NCBI GenBank assembly: GCA_000783305.1
Contig: JROE01000010.1
Span: forward strand, 62,001 to 126,000
DNA length: 64,000 nt
Reading direction: 5' to 3'
Source of the DNA: Sphingobacteriaceae bacterium DW12
GTDB taxonomy: Bacteria > Bacteroidota > Bacteroidia > Sphingobacteriales > Sphingobacteriaceae
Shown: positions 1 through 8,720 of the stretch, in pieces
Layout of the letters: every line of letters starts with the position of its first letter
Numbering within the stretch: the stretch's first letter is position 1
Made by a program: the position numbers and the translations under genes
Notes under the pieces: generated by a model
Databases searched by the model: none
What the model saw: the letters and a program-made list of their open reading frames with translations, nothing else
Told to the model about the DNA's origin: nothing

Positions 1-924
1 CCAATCCAAGAGTTCAAGGATTCTGCTCAAATCGTCTTCAGACTCAAAAGGAATCTCAATTGCACCTTTTCCTTTAGTTGATGATTTAACATTCAGCTTG
101 ACTCTAGAAGAAAATTTGGTTGCCAAGTCATCTTCAATTTTTTGAAACTGAAACGGCAAAGCCGTTTTGTCTTCTCCTGGTGATTTTTTACGGGCTGCCG
201 CCTGTTGAACCTCCCGAACAAGTTGTTCAGCCTTTCTAACCGACAAACCTTTTTCGATGATTTCTTTAAAAATAAACAATTGCTTTTCTACCTCTCCAAC
301 GTTAATCAATGCACGAGCATGCCCCATGGAGAGTTGTCCATCACGAATCGCAGCTTGAATCACTGGCGGCAATTTCAACAGTCTAAGGTAATTGGTGACA
401 GTGGAACGGTTTTTACTGACGCGATCCCCTAATTCCTCTTGCTTAAGATTACACTCTTCTATCATCCGTTGAAAGCTCAAAGCCACTTCAATGGCATTCA
501 GATTCTCACGTTGAATATTTTCAATTAAGGCCATTTCCAACATTTGCTGGTCATTGGCCGTACGGACATAAGCCGGGATTTCTCTAATTCCGGCCAACTT
601 GGAGGCCCTAAGACGACGTTCTCCACTAATGAGCTGATAAGCACTATCACCGACTTGGCGTACGGTAATAGGTTGAATCAGGCCCTGTAGTTGGATGGAG
701 TCTGATAATTCTTGGAGTGCCTGCTCGTCAAAGTCTGTCCTTGGCTGAAATGGGTTAACAGTAATCTCATCTACCCGTATAAAATTTATACTTCCAGAGG
801 TTTTGCCTCTCTCCATTATATCCGATTCCGAGACGCTCGATGATCTCGACACTTCCATATTCTCATCTTGAAGCAAAGCTCCAAGCCCTTTCCCTAATCC
901 TGTTTTACGTTGTTGTGCAGCCAT
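1..924 (-). CDS. parB: ParB/Spo0J-type partition protein, C-terminus cut by window edge
   Basis: The first 308 codons of a ParB homologue can be read on the minus strand from an ATG at 924 without a stop; the C-terminus lies outside the window. The protein opens with a basic stretch containing GLGKGLGALL, typical of chromosomal ParB. The ParB/CTPase core follows at about residues 48-140, with NPFQPR, the ISGERRLRA motif and the ENIQRENLN motif. A helix-turn-helix region follows at about residues 145-210. The product binds parS sites and loads the chromosome partition complex. Its start lies one base after the parA stop, so the two form an operon. No parS palindrome was recognised by eye in this window. 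Confidence 0.95.
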   Translation of the reverse strand, partial: MAAQQRKTGLGKGLGALLQDENMEVSRSSSVSESDIMERGKTSGSINFIRVDEITVNPFQPRTDFDEQALQELSDSIQLQGLIQPITVRQVGDSAYQLISGERRLRASKLAGIREIPAYVRTANDQQMLEMALIENIQRENLNAIEVALSFQRMIEECNLKQEELGDRVSKNRSTVTNYLRLLKLPPVIQAAIRDGQLSMGHARALINVGEVEKQLFIFKEIIEKGLSVRKAEQLVREVQQAAARKKSPGEDKTALPFQFQKIEDDLATKFSSRVKLNVKSSTKGKGAIEIPFESEDDLSRILELLDW

Positions 925-925
925 A

Positions 926-1723
926 CTATGCGGTTACCGTTTGCTTTTCCTCTTTAATCAATCCATTTTTTTCCAAAATCTCTCTGGCTAAATTCAGGTA
1001 ATTGATAGCACCTTTACAAGACGCATCATGCATAATTACTGAAATACCAAAACTTGGAGCTTCACTCAATCGTGTATTCCGTTGAATGATAGTACTAAAT
1101 ACCAAATCACTGAAATGGGTACGCACCTCCTCTACCACTTGGTTTGATAGGCGAAGACGCACGTCATACATCGTCAATAAAATACCCTCTATTTCCAAAT
1201 TTGTATTTAACCTATTCTGCACTATCTTAATCGTATTCAACAACTTACCCAAACCTTCCAAGGCAAAATACTCACATTGAACAGGTATGATGACCGAGTC
1301 AGAAGCAGTCAAAGCATTAATCGTGATTAGTCCTAGAGAAGGTGAGCAATCAATAATGATAAAATCGTAATCATCCTTTATCTCGTCCAGCACCTTCTTC
1401 ATCTTATATTCTCGCTCATGCATATTGATCATTTCAATCTCAGCCCCCACCAAATCAATATGCGCTGGAAAAAGATCTAAGTTCGGGGTTTCGGTCGCCT
1501 GAATAGCGTCACGTGCAGCCAAATCATTCACCAAACATTCGTAGACGCTGGCCTTGATGCCACGAGGATCAAACCCTATACCAGAGGTAGAGTTTGCTTG
1601 AGGATCGGCATCAACTAGAAGCGTTTTATACTCCAATACTGCCAAACTCGCGGCCAAGTTGATGGAAGTGGTTGTTTTTCCAACCCCTCCTTTTTGATTT
1701 GCGATAGCTATAATTTTACCCAT
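926..1723 (-). CDS. parA: ParA/Soj family chromosome-partitioning ATPase
   Basis: This 265-residue P-loop ATPase is the usual length for chromosomal Soj/ParA. The deviant Walker A motif KGGVGKTT lies at residues 10-17, DADPQANST near residue 40, and the Walker B-like IIIDCSPSLG near residue 123. It dimerises on ATP binding, binds DNA non-specifically and moves ParB-parS complexes. It is the first gene of a parAB operon, with parB one base downstream. A TAAATTTG box on the minus strand about 78 bases upstream could be its -7 element. No N-terminal DNA-binding extension is present, as in Soj and unlike plasmid P1 ParA. Confidence 0.96.
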   Translation of the reverse strand: MGKIIAIANQKGGVGKTTTSINLAASLAVLEYKTLLVDADPQANSTSGIGFDPRGIKASVYECLVNDLAARDAIQATETPNLDLFPAHIDLVGAEIEMINMHEREYKMKKVLDEIKDDYDFIIIDCSPSLGLITINALTASDSVIIPVQCEYFALEGLGKLLNTIKIVQNRLNTNLEIEGILLTMYDVRLRLSNQVVEEVRTHFSDLVFSTIIQRNTRLSEAPSFGISVIMHDASCKGAINYLNLAREILEKNGLIKEEKQTVTA

Positions 1724-1800
1724 TGAATGATAATCTAATTCGTTGTATACTTCCTACTCTTCTAAATCGCCGAAAATCAAGATTTATTAAACTCAAATCA

Positions 1801-1808
1801 CAAATTTA
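1801..1808 (-). promoter_or_regulatory. candidate -7 element for parAB
   Basis: The minus strand reads TAAATTTG, matching the Bacteroidota -7 consensus TAnnTTTG. It would give a leader of about 70 bases before parA. No clear TTTG was found at the -33 distance, so this is a partial promoter match. Confidence 0.4.
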
Positions 1809-1850
1809 CTGACGTTTTATGAATAAAATGCTTAAATGATGTTAAATTCG

Positions 1851-1858
1851 TACTTTTG
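1851..1858 (+). promoter_or_regulatory. candidate -7 element for the flavin reductase gene
   Basis: TACTTTTG matches TAnnTTTG on the plus strand, about 100 bases before the ATG at 1959. It sits back to back with the candidate parAB promoter. A -33 TTTG is not evident. Confidence 0.4.
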
Positions 1859-1958
1859 GTAGAGGTTTAGAACACTATACCACAGACCGCTAAGATACAA
1901 AAAATCAGCGATATCATAACCCGAAGCTGACGCGGTTTTTGTAAGTAACAAGACGACA

Positions 1959-2480
1959 ATGGATTTAATTATATCTGGAACGAATAGACAGGGAAGCCAC
2001 TCCTTAAAGGTAGCAAAATATTATCAACAAGAGCTCCAACGAAAAGGAGAGCAATGGCAACTTCTATCTCTGATAGACTTACCCGACAACATCATCGTTT
2101 CAGACCTGTATAACAATCGTAGTGAAGCCTTTAGACGCATACAAGAGCAGGTTTCAGAGGCAAAAAGAATTATATTCATAATCCCCGAATACAACGGTAG
2201 CTACCCCGGTGTCTTGAAGATTTTTATTGATGCTTGTGCTTTCCCAATCAGCTTTTTCAATAAAAAAGCTGCGTTGGTGGGAGTATCCAGTGGTAAGTAC
2301 GGCAACATCAGAGGCATCGATCATTTTACAGGAGTATGCAATTACCTTCGAATGCATGTCCTCCCCTTAAAAATACATATCCCGCACATTCAGTCGGAGC
2401 TAAATGAACAACAAGAGCTTTTTCAACCCACCACTGTCAAATTTGTCAATGAGCAATTGGACGAAATTATCCGCTTTTAG
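1959..2480 (+). CDS. NADPH-dependent FMN reductase family flavoprotein
   Basis: This 173-residue flavodoxin-like protein has the family signature GTNRQGS at residues 7-13, which forms the FMN phosphate-binding loop. The second flavin-contact motif, PEYNGSYPGVLK, lies near residue 76. Members use NAD(P)H to reduce FMN, quinones or azo compounds in the cytoplasm; the physiological substrate cannot be told from sequence. It is divergent from parAB and converges on the phosphoesterase gene, whose end is only 8 bases away. There is no signal peptide, and the length is normal for the family. Confidence 0.85.
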   Translation: MDLIISGTNRQGSHSLKVAKYYQQELQRKGEQWQLLSLIDLPDNIIVSDLYNNRSEAFRRIQEQVSEAKRIIFIIPEYNGSYPGVLKIFIDACAFPISFFNKKAALVGVSSGKYGNIRGIDHFTGVCNYLRMHVLPLKIHIPHIQSELNEQQELFQPTTVKFVNEQLDEIIRF

Positions 2481-2488
2481 TCCAAGCG

Positions 2489-3316
2489 CTATTTCGATTT
2501 AAGAATATTTTCAAGAAGACTGTCAATCGTATCCTTGAACAAAAAATCTGGAGCAGGATACTTCCCAAGAAGATGCTTACTACTTTCATAGTTAAACATT
2601 ACCCACTCCCCTTCGTGATACTCGAGAGCGGTTAGGTTTTCCACCCAATCACCCGCATTTAGATACACGGTTTCTCCTTTTTTATTCTTAACCAACTTAA
2701 TTTGAGGCTGATGAATATGTCCGCACACGACATAATCATATCCCTGCTCTATCGCCAACTCCGAGGCTGTATCCTCAAAATCATTGATATACTTAACAGC
2801 CTTCTTTACACTGTTTTTGATTTTTTTGGAAAAGGAATACTTTTCTCTCCCCAACTTGACTAAAAACCAATTGAAGAGGTTATTAAGCTGAATCAGCTTA
2901 TCGTATCCCCAGCCACCCAATTTTGCTAACCATTTGGCATGATGTATAGATACATCAAATACATCCCCATGAAAAACCCAAGCCAACTTCCCTCCTAAAT
3001 TAAGCACAATCTTATTGGCCAATAGGATATTCCCAAAATGAACATTGGCAAATTTTCGGAGCATTTCATCATGATTTCCCGTGATATAAATGACTTCGGT
3101 CCCTTGGCAAGCCATTTCGAAAACGTACTTAATGACCGACAAATGAGTATCGGGAAAGTAACTTTTCTTAAATTGCCAAATATCCATAATATCACCATTC
3201 AAAATCAGTTTACGTGGTTTAATTGACCTCAAATATTGCAAGAGCTCATAGGCTCTACAGCCATATGTTCCTAAGTGCACGTCTGAAAGAATAACTAAAT
3301 CTACTTCACGTTTCAT
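2489..3316 (-). CDS. UDP-2,3-diacylglucosamine diphosphatase-like calcineurin phosphoesterase
   Basis: All metal-binding motifs of the calcineurin-like phosphoesterase fold are present in order: DVHLG near residue 12, NGDIMD near 40, GNHD near 80, a single HGD near 115 and GHIHQP near 199. The family most like it is LpxH/LpxH2, which removes UMP from UDP-2,3-diacylglucosamine in lipid A synthesis at the inner membrane. The protein has 275 residues, a little longer than E. coli LpxH at about 240, because of a basic amphipathic insert near residues 140-175 that could touch the membrane. It could instead act on another phosphodiester; the lipid A role is an inference from family. Confidence 0.8.
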   Translation of the reverse strand: MKREVDLVILSDVHLGTYGCRAYELLQYLRSIKPRKLILNGDIMDIWQFKKSYFPDTHLSVIKYVFEMACQGTEVIYITGNHDEMLRKFANVHFGNILLANKIVLNLGGKLAWVFHGDVFDVSIHHAKWLAKLGGWGYDKLIQLNNLFNWFLVKLGREKYSFSKKIKNSVKKAVKYINDFEDTASELAIEQGYDYVVCGHIHQPQIKLVKNKKGETVYLNAGDWVENLTALEYHEGEWVMFNYESSKHLLGKYPAPDFLFKDTIDSLLENILKSK

Positions 3317-3427
3317 AGGTCATTTCGTTTTTACAAAAAAGCAAAACGCATATTAATTAATCATTTTCAGACAATTAAGAAATTATAATTTTTATATCTT
3401 TACCGTTCATCAATAATCAACATCGGA

Positions 3428-4162
3428 ATGGACCTGTTCAAAAAGTTTGTAATCCCCGTCTTAGCAATTGTTTTTCTCTGCCAAAGCTGTAACCAACCAA
3501 AGCCTGATTCCAATGTACTATCCGCTGAGGAAAAGCAAGACGGCTGGAAACTGTTGTTCAACGGAGAAAATACCAAAGGATGGCATGTCTTCAACCAAAC
3601 CGACACCAATACCAAATGGATTGTAGGTGAGAATATACTATCCTGCTCACCCCACAAAAAGGATGGTGTATATGGAGATCTTGTTACCGACAAAAGCTAT
3701 GAAAACTTTGAATTGACTTTTGATTGGAGTATCGGAAAGGGGGGTAATAGCGGAGTGTTCATCAATGTACAAGAAGACCCCAAATATAGCGCGACCTTTG
3801 TCACTGGAATAGAAATGCAGCTATTGGACAATGCAAATGCCGAACCTCGACACCAACAAGACAGCACCCATTGGGCTGGCTGTATTTATGACGTCAGCTG
3901 TAACGGCAGCCAGTCCAAACCCAATCCCTATGGAGAATGGAATTCATCTAAAATCATTCAAAAAAATGGTATCATCACTTTTTGGCTTAACGGTCTCATA
4001 ACCGCAGAGGAGAATCTCAACGGACCTTCTTGGAAAGGAAAAGTTCAACAAAGCAACCTAAAAATTCATCCCGATTTTGCTAAAATCCCATCCGGTAAAA
4101 TTGCTTTTCAAAATCATACAGACTCCGTTGCCTTTAAAAATATAAAAATTAGAGAACTGTAA
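3428..4162 (+). CDS. DUF1080 (3-keto-disaccharide hydrolase-like) lipoprotein
   Basis: The 244-residue protein starts with a lipoprotein signal peptide whose lipobox LCQSC ends at Cys21, followed by an Asn. The rest is one DUF1080 concanavalin-like domain: it opens with GWKLLFNGENTKGWH and carries the typical KGGNSGVFINV and EMQLLDN segments. Members of this domain hydrolyse 3-keto-glycosides or bind sugar, usually at the outer membrane or in the periplasm. No other sugar gene is adjacent, so the substrate is unknown. It has its own transcription unit; the sequence TATCTTTA at 3395-3402 differs from the -7 consensus in the last base only. Confidence 0.85.
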   Translation: MDLFKKFVIPVLAIVFLCQSCNQPKPDSNVLSAEEKQDGWKLLFNGENTKGWHVFNQTDTNTKWIVGENILSCSPHKKDGVYGDLVTDKSYENFELTFDWSIGKGGNSGVFINVQEDPKYSATFVTGIEMQLLDNANAEPRHQQDSTHWAGCIYDVSCNGSQSKPNPYGEWNSSKIIQKNGIITFWLNGLITAEENLNGPSWKGKVQQSNLKIHPDFAKIPSGKIAFQNHTDSVAFKNIKIREL

Positions 4163-4167
4163 ATCAA

Positions 4168-4207
4168 TCTGACCCGCTACTCAAAAAAATAGGTTTGACG
4201 GGTCAGA
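4168..4207. terminator. hairpin between convergent genes
   Basis: TCTGACCCG at 4168-4176 pairs perfectly with CGGGTCAGA at 4199-4207 across a 22-base loop. It lies between the ends of a plus-strand and a minus-strand gene and could serve both. There is no strong T tract, so the terminator call is modest. Confidence 0.4.
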
Positions 4208-4226
4208 CTACTAAAACACTAAAGCT

Positions 4227-6041
4227 TCACCAATGAAAGACAAGCCCTGCAGACGCTCCCCCGTGAAACGTATTGGACCGTTTGTCGGCTCCCCAAATCT
4301 TCCACCGCACGGATTCCCTTGTTTCTGCTGAAAGCATAGATTCGGAGTAATTAAACGACGGTGCAACATAAACTTGTAGATTCTTTGTCAGATGATATCT
4401 GGGAATTACTCGAAAGATGGCCCGATTGACATCATCATCGAATCCAGAGGTAAAGCTTGTCCGTGTTGCCAATTCTGTCGCAAGTGAAAATCGCTGACGA
4501 CGAATCAAATTAGCCCCTATCCCGAACTCGACCGCATACTTTGAATCCTCGCTATCAACATATGCCCCCACCCCAATCAAGCTGTACATCACGCGCCCTC
4601 CAGAACGAAAATTAAAAGCAACTAACTTGCTTTCGTCCACACTAATGGAGAATTCTTTACTTCCATTTTTTATAAAGTTGAAAACACCTATTGGATAGTC
4701 GCTGCTATCTGCAATATTGACTAGCCCTGCAAGCTGTATTCCTTTTACTTTTTTTGCGATATTGACACCTCCAGCTATCTGACTGCCCGCATTAGCTCTT
4801 GATATATTCGCCAACCCGGCCAATTGTACACCTTTTGTACTTTTGGCAATATTCACTCCACCAGCGATCTGACTGCCCACATCAGCTCTTGATATATTTG
4901 TCACTCCGGCCAGTTGCACACCTTTAGATTGGCAAGCAAGATTAAGAGCTCCAGCAATTTGTGCTCCTGATTTGACTGTATCTACATTGTTCCAAATTCC
5001 ACCAATCTGTACCCCAGAAAGATCGTGTACAACAATATTCCCTCCGCCAGCAAGTTGCACTCCCTTTACATTGCCTCCAACTACATTAAATAATCCTCCA
5101 ACCTGCGTCCCCCTTACATTATATTGATTGATGTTAAATGCACCTGCCATCTCAAATCCATCTACACCAGCGGTATATCCACCTAGTACGTTTAAAGAAA
5201 ACTTATTGACGACTTGAGATTCAAAGAAACCATGGGTACTCAATCCTGGAGTCAGCGATACTTGAAAGGGGCTATAAGCAAATACGCCCGCCAAATTGAG
5301 ACTTTGAAGTCTTTGTGAGGAATTTGAAAAGAGACCTCCAAAAAAAGTAGAGAAAATCGTCTTTCCCTGACCATAATCACTGTAATAACCTAATTTCCCT
5401 CCTTTTCCCAACAACTCGGCAGCCTCGACAGGCAGCAGCAACATGATAGAAGTATCCCTATAGTCCTCTTTACTCATAGATATTGCAATTAGATTATCCG
5501 GCTTTTTCACGTCCAACTCAAAGTAACCGTTACGATCTGTCAATGTAGATACAAAAGCCCCCCTATCATATACACTTGCATAAGGAATAGCTTTGTCGGT
5601 ACGTAGATCTCGGATATACCCTGTAATCATCATCCTATTATTAATTTCTTCAGGAATGTTGACTTCTACATCCATACGTTGGGGAGCATAGTTTATAATA
5701 ATATGGGATGAAGTCTCTTTAAAACTAAATTGCTGCCCCAAGACCTTTTCCAAATAAGCGACCAAGACGCCATTAAAAGGTTTGACATTGACAACACTAT
5801 CTGGGTTGAGCAATCGACTGTTATAAGAGAAGCTTATCCCCTCCTTTTCATTCACCCAATTAAAGATATCTCTAACAACCGCTCCCTTGAACTCGGGAAC
5901 TCGCACCTCTTGCGATAATTTACTCTGCGCAATCGCATATGGACCAATCGCATGAGAACAGAATACGAGCGCAAATAATTTTAATCTTTGCACAAAAAAA
6001 ACAATCAACTTCATTCGACGAACGATTTTAAATCTAAACAT
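4227..6041 (-). CDS. STN and carboxypeptidase-like regulatory domain protein with GxQ(L/I)xGxxN surface repeats
   Basis: The 604-residue exported protein has an N-terminal hydrophobic segment; the second Met at residue 10 would give a cleaner signal peptide. A secretin/TonB short N-terminal (STN) domain follows at about residues 45-120, then a carboxypeptidase-like regulatory domain at about 136-205. Residues 295-445 hold about ten units of 14-16 residues built on GxQ(L/I)xGxxN, as in surface-repeat proteins of the LA_2272 type. The C-terminal 130 residues alternate hydrophobic positions and end in FHW, like an outer-membrane strand. It is not a TonB receptor: there is no plug or 22-strand barrel. 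It lies 5 bases after fecR and is probably the signal partner of that anti-sigma factor. Confidence 0.75.
   Translation of the reverse strand: MFRFKIVRRMKLIVFFVQRLKLFALVFCSHAIGPYAIAQSKLSQEVRVPEFKGAVVRDIFNWVNEKEGISFSYNSRLLNPDSVVNVKPFNGVLVAYLEKVLGQQFSFKETSSHIIINYAPQRMDVEVNIPEEINNRMMITGYIRDLRTDKAIPYASVYDRGAFVSTLTDRNGYFELDVKKPDNLIAISMSKEDYRDTSIMLLLPVEAAELLGKGGKLGYYSDYGQGKTIFSTFFGGLFSNSSQRLQSLNLAGVFAYSPFQVSLTPGLSTHGFFESQVVNKFSLNVLGGYTAGVDGFEMAGAFNINQYNVRGTQVGGLFNVVGGNVKGVQLAGGGNIVVHDLSGVQIGGIWNNVDTVKSGAQIAGALNLACQSKGVQLAGVTNISRADVGSQIAGGVNIAKSTKGVQLAGLANISRANAGSQIAGGVNIAKKVKGIQLAGLVNIADSSDYPIGVFNFIKNGSKEFSISVDESKLVAFNFRSGGRVMYSLIGVGAYVDSEDSKYAVEFGIGANLIRRQRFSLATELATRTSFTSGFDDDVNRAIFRVIPRYHLTKNLQVYVAPSFNYSESMLSAETRESVRWKIWGADKRSNTFHGGASAGLVFHW
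4741..4920 (-). repeat. 90-bp tandem repeat inside the STN-repeat gene
   Basis: Two adjacent 90-base units, 4741-4830 and 4831-4920, are very similar at DNA level and each encodes 30 residues (two 15-residue turns: GVQLAG..NISRA and GSQIAGGVNIAK). Neighbouring turns in the same gene are related only at protein level, so this pair looks like the most recent duplication and a place where copy number could change. Confidence 0.75.
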
Positions 6042-6046
6042 AATGC

Positions 6047-7003
6047 TTATTTAATGTGATAAACATGCCCCTTCTTTTCTATTCTCAGATCAAAGGTTTT
6101 CAGGATGACATCAATCATTTCTGACAATGTCTGCTGTTCGAAGGTCGCCGACAACAACTTTCTGCCATGCTCAGGATTATCTAATACAAATTGTATATCA
6201 TATGCCTTGCTTAAGACTTGGAACACACGCGTAAGTGGAGTGTTTTCGAAAACAAACTCTTGATGAACGTAGTACTTATATAATTGGTCCGGTACGGTAT
6301 CCACTTTGATACTATTCTTCACACTATCTGTTATCAACGCATACTGACGAGGTTTCAAAACCACCTCCTGATTACCAAACTGAACCCGCACAGACCCAGA
6401 TGCGACAATCACCTCAGTATCACTCTTATCTTGACGCACGTGAAAACTAGTTCCTAATACGGTAATACGGGATTTGCCAGATTCTATAACAAAGGGATGC
6501 TTCTCATCGCGTTTGACCTCAAAAAAAGCTTCACCATTCATTAACTTAACCTGCCTATTTTTATTGAACCATGACTCATAATACGTCAGTGCAGCATTCC
6601 GATTTAAAGTCACCACACTACCGTCAGGAAGACTATCTCGTTGTATATTTGCCAAAGTTTGCAAATGCTTAGAATCGCTCCTACTCGCATCTAACCAATA
6701 AAACGAAAGTCCGATTAACAACACGGCTGCTGCGGCCCATTGAATCCTCCGCTTGATCGAAACCACCGCAACTGATTTAGTGCTCATCTCCCGATCAGAC
6801 CGCCGACTCACGAATGTAGCCCAAGCTTCATCCACATCGACATCCTTCGGCTGCTTGACATGATCGCCTAGCTCCCATACTTTTTTCATCTCTGAATAAA
6901 CTTTTTCATTTCTTTTGTCCAAAAAAATCCATTCCTCAACAGCAATGCGCTCTTCCGACGTGAGTTCTCCGACAATATATCGTATTAATAATTCCTCTTT
7001 CAT
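6047..7003 (-). CDS. FecR family anti-sigma factor
   Basis: The 318-residue protein has a cytoplasmic N-terminus of about 88 residues that would hold the sigma factor. One membrane segment follows (AAAAVLLIGLSFYWL, about 91-105). The periplasmic FecR domain is at about 110-215, with DGSVVTLNRNA and GEAFFEVKRD. The C-terminal DUF4974 domain, about 250-318, is related to STN. In this family the periplasmic part receives a signal from an outer-membrane partner and releases the sigma factor. Its start overlaps the sigma gene stop by 4 bases, which implies translational coupling. The usual downstream SusC-type receptor is replaced here by the STN-repeat protein. Confidence 0.92.
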   Translation of the reverse strand: MKEELLIRYIVGELTSEERIAVEEWIFLDKRNEKVYSEMKKVWELGDHVKQPKDVDVDEAWATFVSRRSDREMSTKSVAVVSIKRRIQWAAAAVLLIGLSFYWLDASRSDSKHLQTLANIQRDSLPDGSVVTLNRNAALTYYESWFNKNRQVKLMNGEAFFEVKRDEKHPFVIESGKSRITVLGTSFHVRQDKSDTEVIVASGSVRVQFGNQEVVLKPRQYALITDSVKNSIKVDTVPDQLYKYYVHQEFVFENTPLTRVFQVLSKAYDIQFVLDNPEHGRKLLSATFEQQTLSEMIDVILKTFDLRIEKKGHVYHIK

Positions 7004-7533
7004 AATCCAAACATTAAAGAAATAGCCAACGCTGTTAAATATTCCACCAGATGCACACGGAGATGCCGCAATGCTTTACTCATATGCCCTTCTACCGTCT
7101 TGAGAGACAGATTCAATACTTCTGCAATTTCTTTGTACTTCAAGTCCTGGAATCTACTCATTTCAAAAACTATCCTACTTTTTTCAGGCAAATGAGACAA
7201 AGCCAATCGAAGTTGTTTCTTCAATTCTGTATCTCCTTGATCGAGGTAAGTTACATCTTCACCTGAAGCTGTCTGATGTGTCTGATATTTTCTTTTCAAC
7301 TGATCCCGTTTTAATGTATTGAGGCTCTCATGATACACCGACCGATATAGATAGGCTTTCAAGGAGGTATGGATCTCGTTTTCCCAATCTCTTTCCCACA
7401 GCCTCATAAATACCTGTTGGACAATTTCTTCCGCTATGTCCGAGTCTTCCAAAAAGCGAAAAGCATATCGATGCAATTCCTTAAAATGTTCCCGAAAAAT
7501 CTTTTCAAATGTTTGTTCTTTTTGAAGAAGCAT
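7000..7533 (-). CDS. ECF RNA polymerase sigma factor, FecI/Bacteroidota type
   Basis: The 177-residue protein has sigma region 2 at about residues 15-85 (the FLEDSDIAEEIVQQVFMRLWERD segment, split by residue 50) and region 4 at about 115-170 with ALSHLPEKSRIVFEMSR followed by a helix-turn-helix at LKYKEIAEVLNLSLKTVEGHM. These are the hallmarks of the Bacteroidota sigma-70 factors paired with FecR. It heads a three-gene operon with fecR and the STN-repeat gene. Autoregulation is usual in such operons, but no matching promoter was identified upstream. A short hydrophobic tail (LTALAISLMFGL) ends the protein. Confidence 0.95.
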   Translation of the reverse strand: MLLQKEQTFEKIFREHFKELHRYAFRFLEDSDIAEEIVQQVFMRLWERDWENEIHTSLKAYLYRSVYHESLNTLKRDQLKRKYQTHQTASGEDVTYLDQGDTELKKQLRLALSHLPEKSRIVFEMSRFQDLKYKEIAEVLNLSLKTVEGHMSKALRHLRVHLVEYLTALAISLMFGL

Positions 7534-7731
7534 ATGTTTTGTTATAGCTAATGTTGGACTAATTAAAATTCATTCTGGATATCCAGTTTATATAGAGACA
7601 AGCAAACATCATTGTACCCTTGTTCTTATTTTATTTTTTTTCAAACGACCATCAATAAGCATAAAACTGTTATGGCAAGCAAGGGTAAAAGTCTTATTAA
7701 TTGTCAAAGCTATAAAACAATTCTTTAAGAC

Positions 7732-7836
7732 ATGACTATCCTTATACTATCTATCACCTCTGGGCTATGCCTAATCCTTTACACTTTTTGGATATTATGG
7801 AGAATATTAAGATCCATAGAAGAGAGCGCGGAATAA
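7732..7836 (+). CDS. possible 34-residue single-helix membrane protein
   Basis: An ATG at 7732 opens a 34-codon frame with one hydrophobic helix (ILSITSGLCLILYTFWILW) and a charged end (RILRSIEESAE). It ends 23 bases before the acyltransferase start, in another frame. The composition fits a small membrane protein, but there is no clear ribosome-binding site and chance cannot be excluded. Confidence 0.3.
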   Translation: MTILILSITSGLCLILYTFWILWRILRSIEESAE

Positions 7837-7859
7837 ATACCTAACCGAGATAGAGCAAC

Positions 7860-8627
7860 ATGCATAGAGTACATCAATTCCTGGGTTTCCTAATTGGCCG
7901 CGTTTTTAGATACAGGTATACTGTCGTCGTTCAAAATTTAGCTCGGGCCCTCCCTGACACCCACTATAGTGACATGACCGCAAAAACCAAAGCTTTCTAC
8001 CAAAGCTTTGCTAGGCTATGCATAGAAATGTTGGCGCCCCGCGTCTCCACCGTCAAGCTAACGGAACATGACATAGATGCATTCCGTAGGGTACATGGAG
8101 AAGGTCGCAATATCATCATCATCATTGGTCACTACGGAAACTGGGAAATGCTAAATAGACTTCCACAACTACTGGACATTCCTGTCCAAGCACTCTACAA
8201 ACCTCTGAAGAACAAATTTTTCAACAATGTCATCAAACACAATAGAACCAAATATGGATTGAGGCTACTCCCTTCCCAACAAGCTTTACGCACCTTATTA
8301 AAGGAAAAAGAAACACCTAAAATCACGCTCTTTATCGCAGATCAATATCCAGGTTTAAAAAACGGTTACCCCGTCAACTTCCTGAATCAAAATACCTATG
8401 CATTTAATGGTCCCGAAAAAACCGCAAAATTACTTAATGCCTATGTTATTTATGGTGAGCTTCAAGCAATAGACAATCGCACATGGCAGCTATTCTGTAA
8501 AGCAATATGCGAAACTACAGCACATATTCCTGAAGGTGAAATTACAAAGGCCTATACGAAACTATTAGAAAATTCAATAAAGAAGAACCCCTCATATTGG
8601 CTATGGTCGCATCGACGATGGAAGTAA
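7860..8627 (+). CDS. lysophospholipid/lipid A acyltransferase of the LpxL-HtrB family
   Basis: The 255-residue protein carries the HxxxxE catalytic motif as GHYGNWE near residue 93 and the downstream LFIADQYPG motif near 157. It also has VVVQNLARALP near residue 22, all typical of LpxL/LpxM-like acyltransferases that add secondary acyl chains to lipid A or related lipids at the inner membrane. Homologues usually have about 290 residues; this one lacks most of the N-terminal membrane helix. An in-frame TAG at 7851 blocks extension upstream. It may be naturally short or slightly truncated. The charged C-terminus SHRRWK is usual for the family. Confidence 0.85.
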   Translation: MHRVHQFLGFLIGRVFRYRYTVVVQNLARALPDTHYSDMTAKTKAFYQSFARLCIEMLAPRVSTVKLTEHDIDAFRRVHGEGRNIIIIIGHYGNWEMLNRLPQLLDIPVQALYKPLKNKFFNNVIKHNRTKYGLRLLPSQQALRTLLKEKETPKITLFIADQYPGLKNGYPVNFLNQNTYAFNGPEKTAKLLNAYVIYGELQAIDNRTWQLFCKAICETTAHIPEGEITKAYTKLLENSIKKNPSYWLWSHRRWK

Positions 8628-8720
8628 TTGGCATAGAGACAAGGGTAATCTACATTTCGATTGTCTCATGAATAAACAAAGAAAAGATTAATATCAACTA
8701 CAGTAAAAAACACAACGAAA

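Noticed and set aside
1..1960. parAB as evidence for a plasmid or for oriC in the window
   Set aside because: The proteins are of chromosomal Soj/Spo0J type, and no dnaA, DnaA-box cluster or parS site was seen.
8636..8667. Inverted repeat GAGACAA / TTGTCTC after the acyltransferase gene
   Set aside because: Only 7 base pairs with an 18-base loop and no T tract; too weak to call a terminator or operator.
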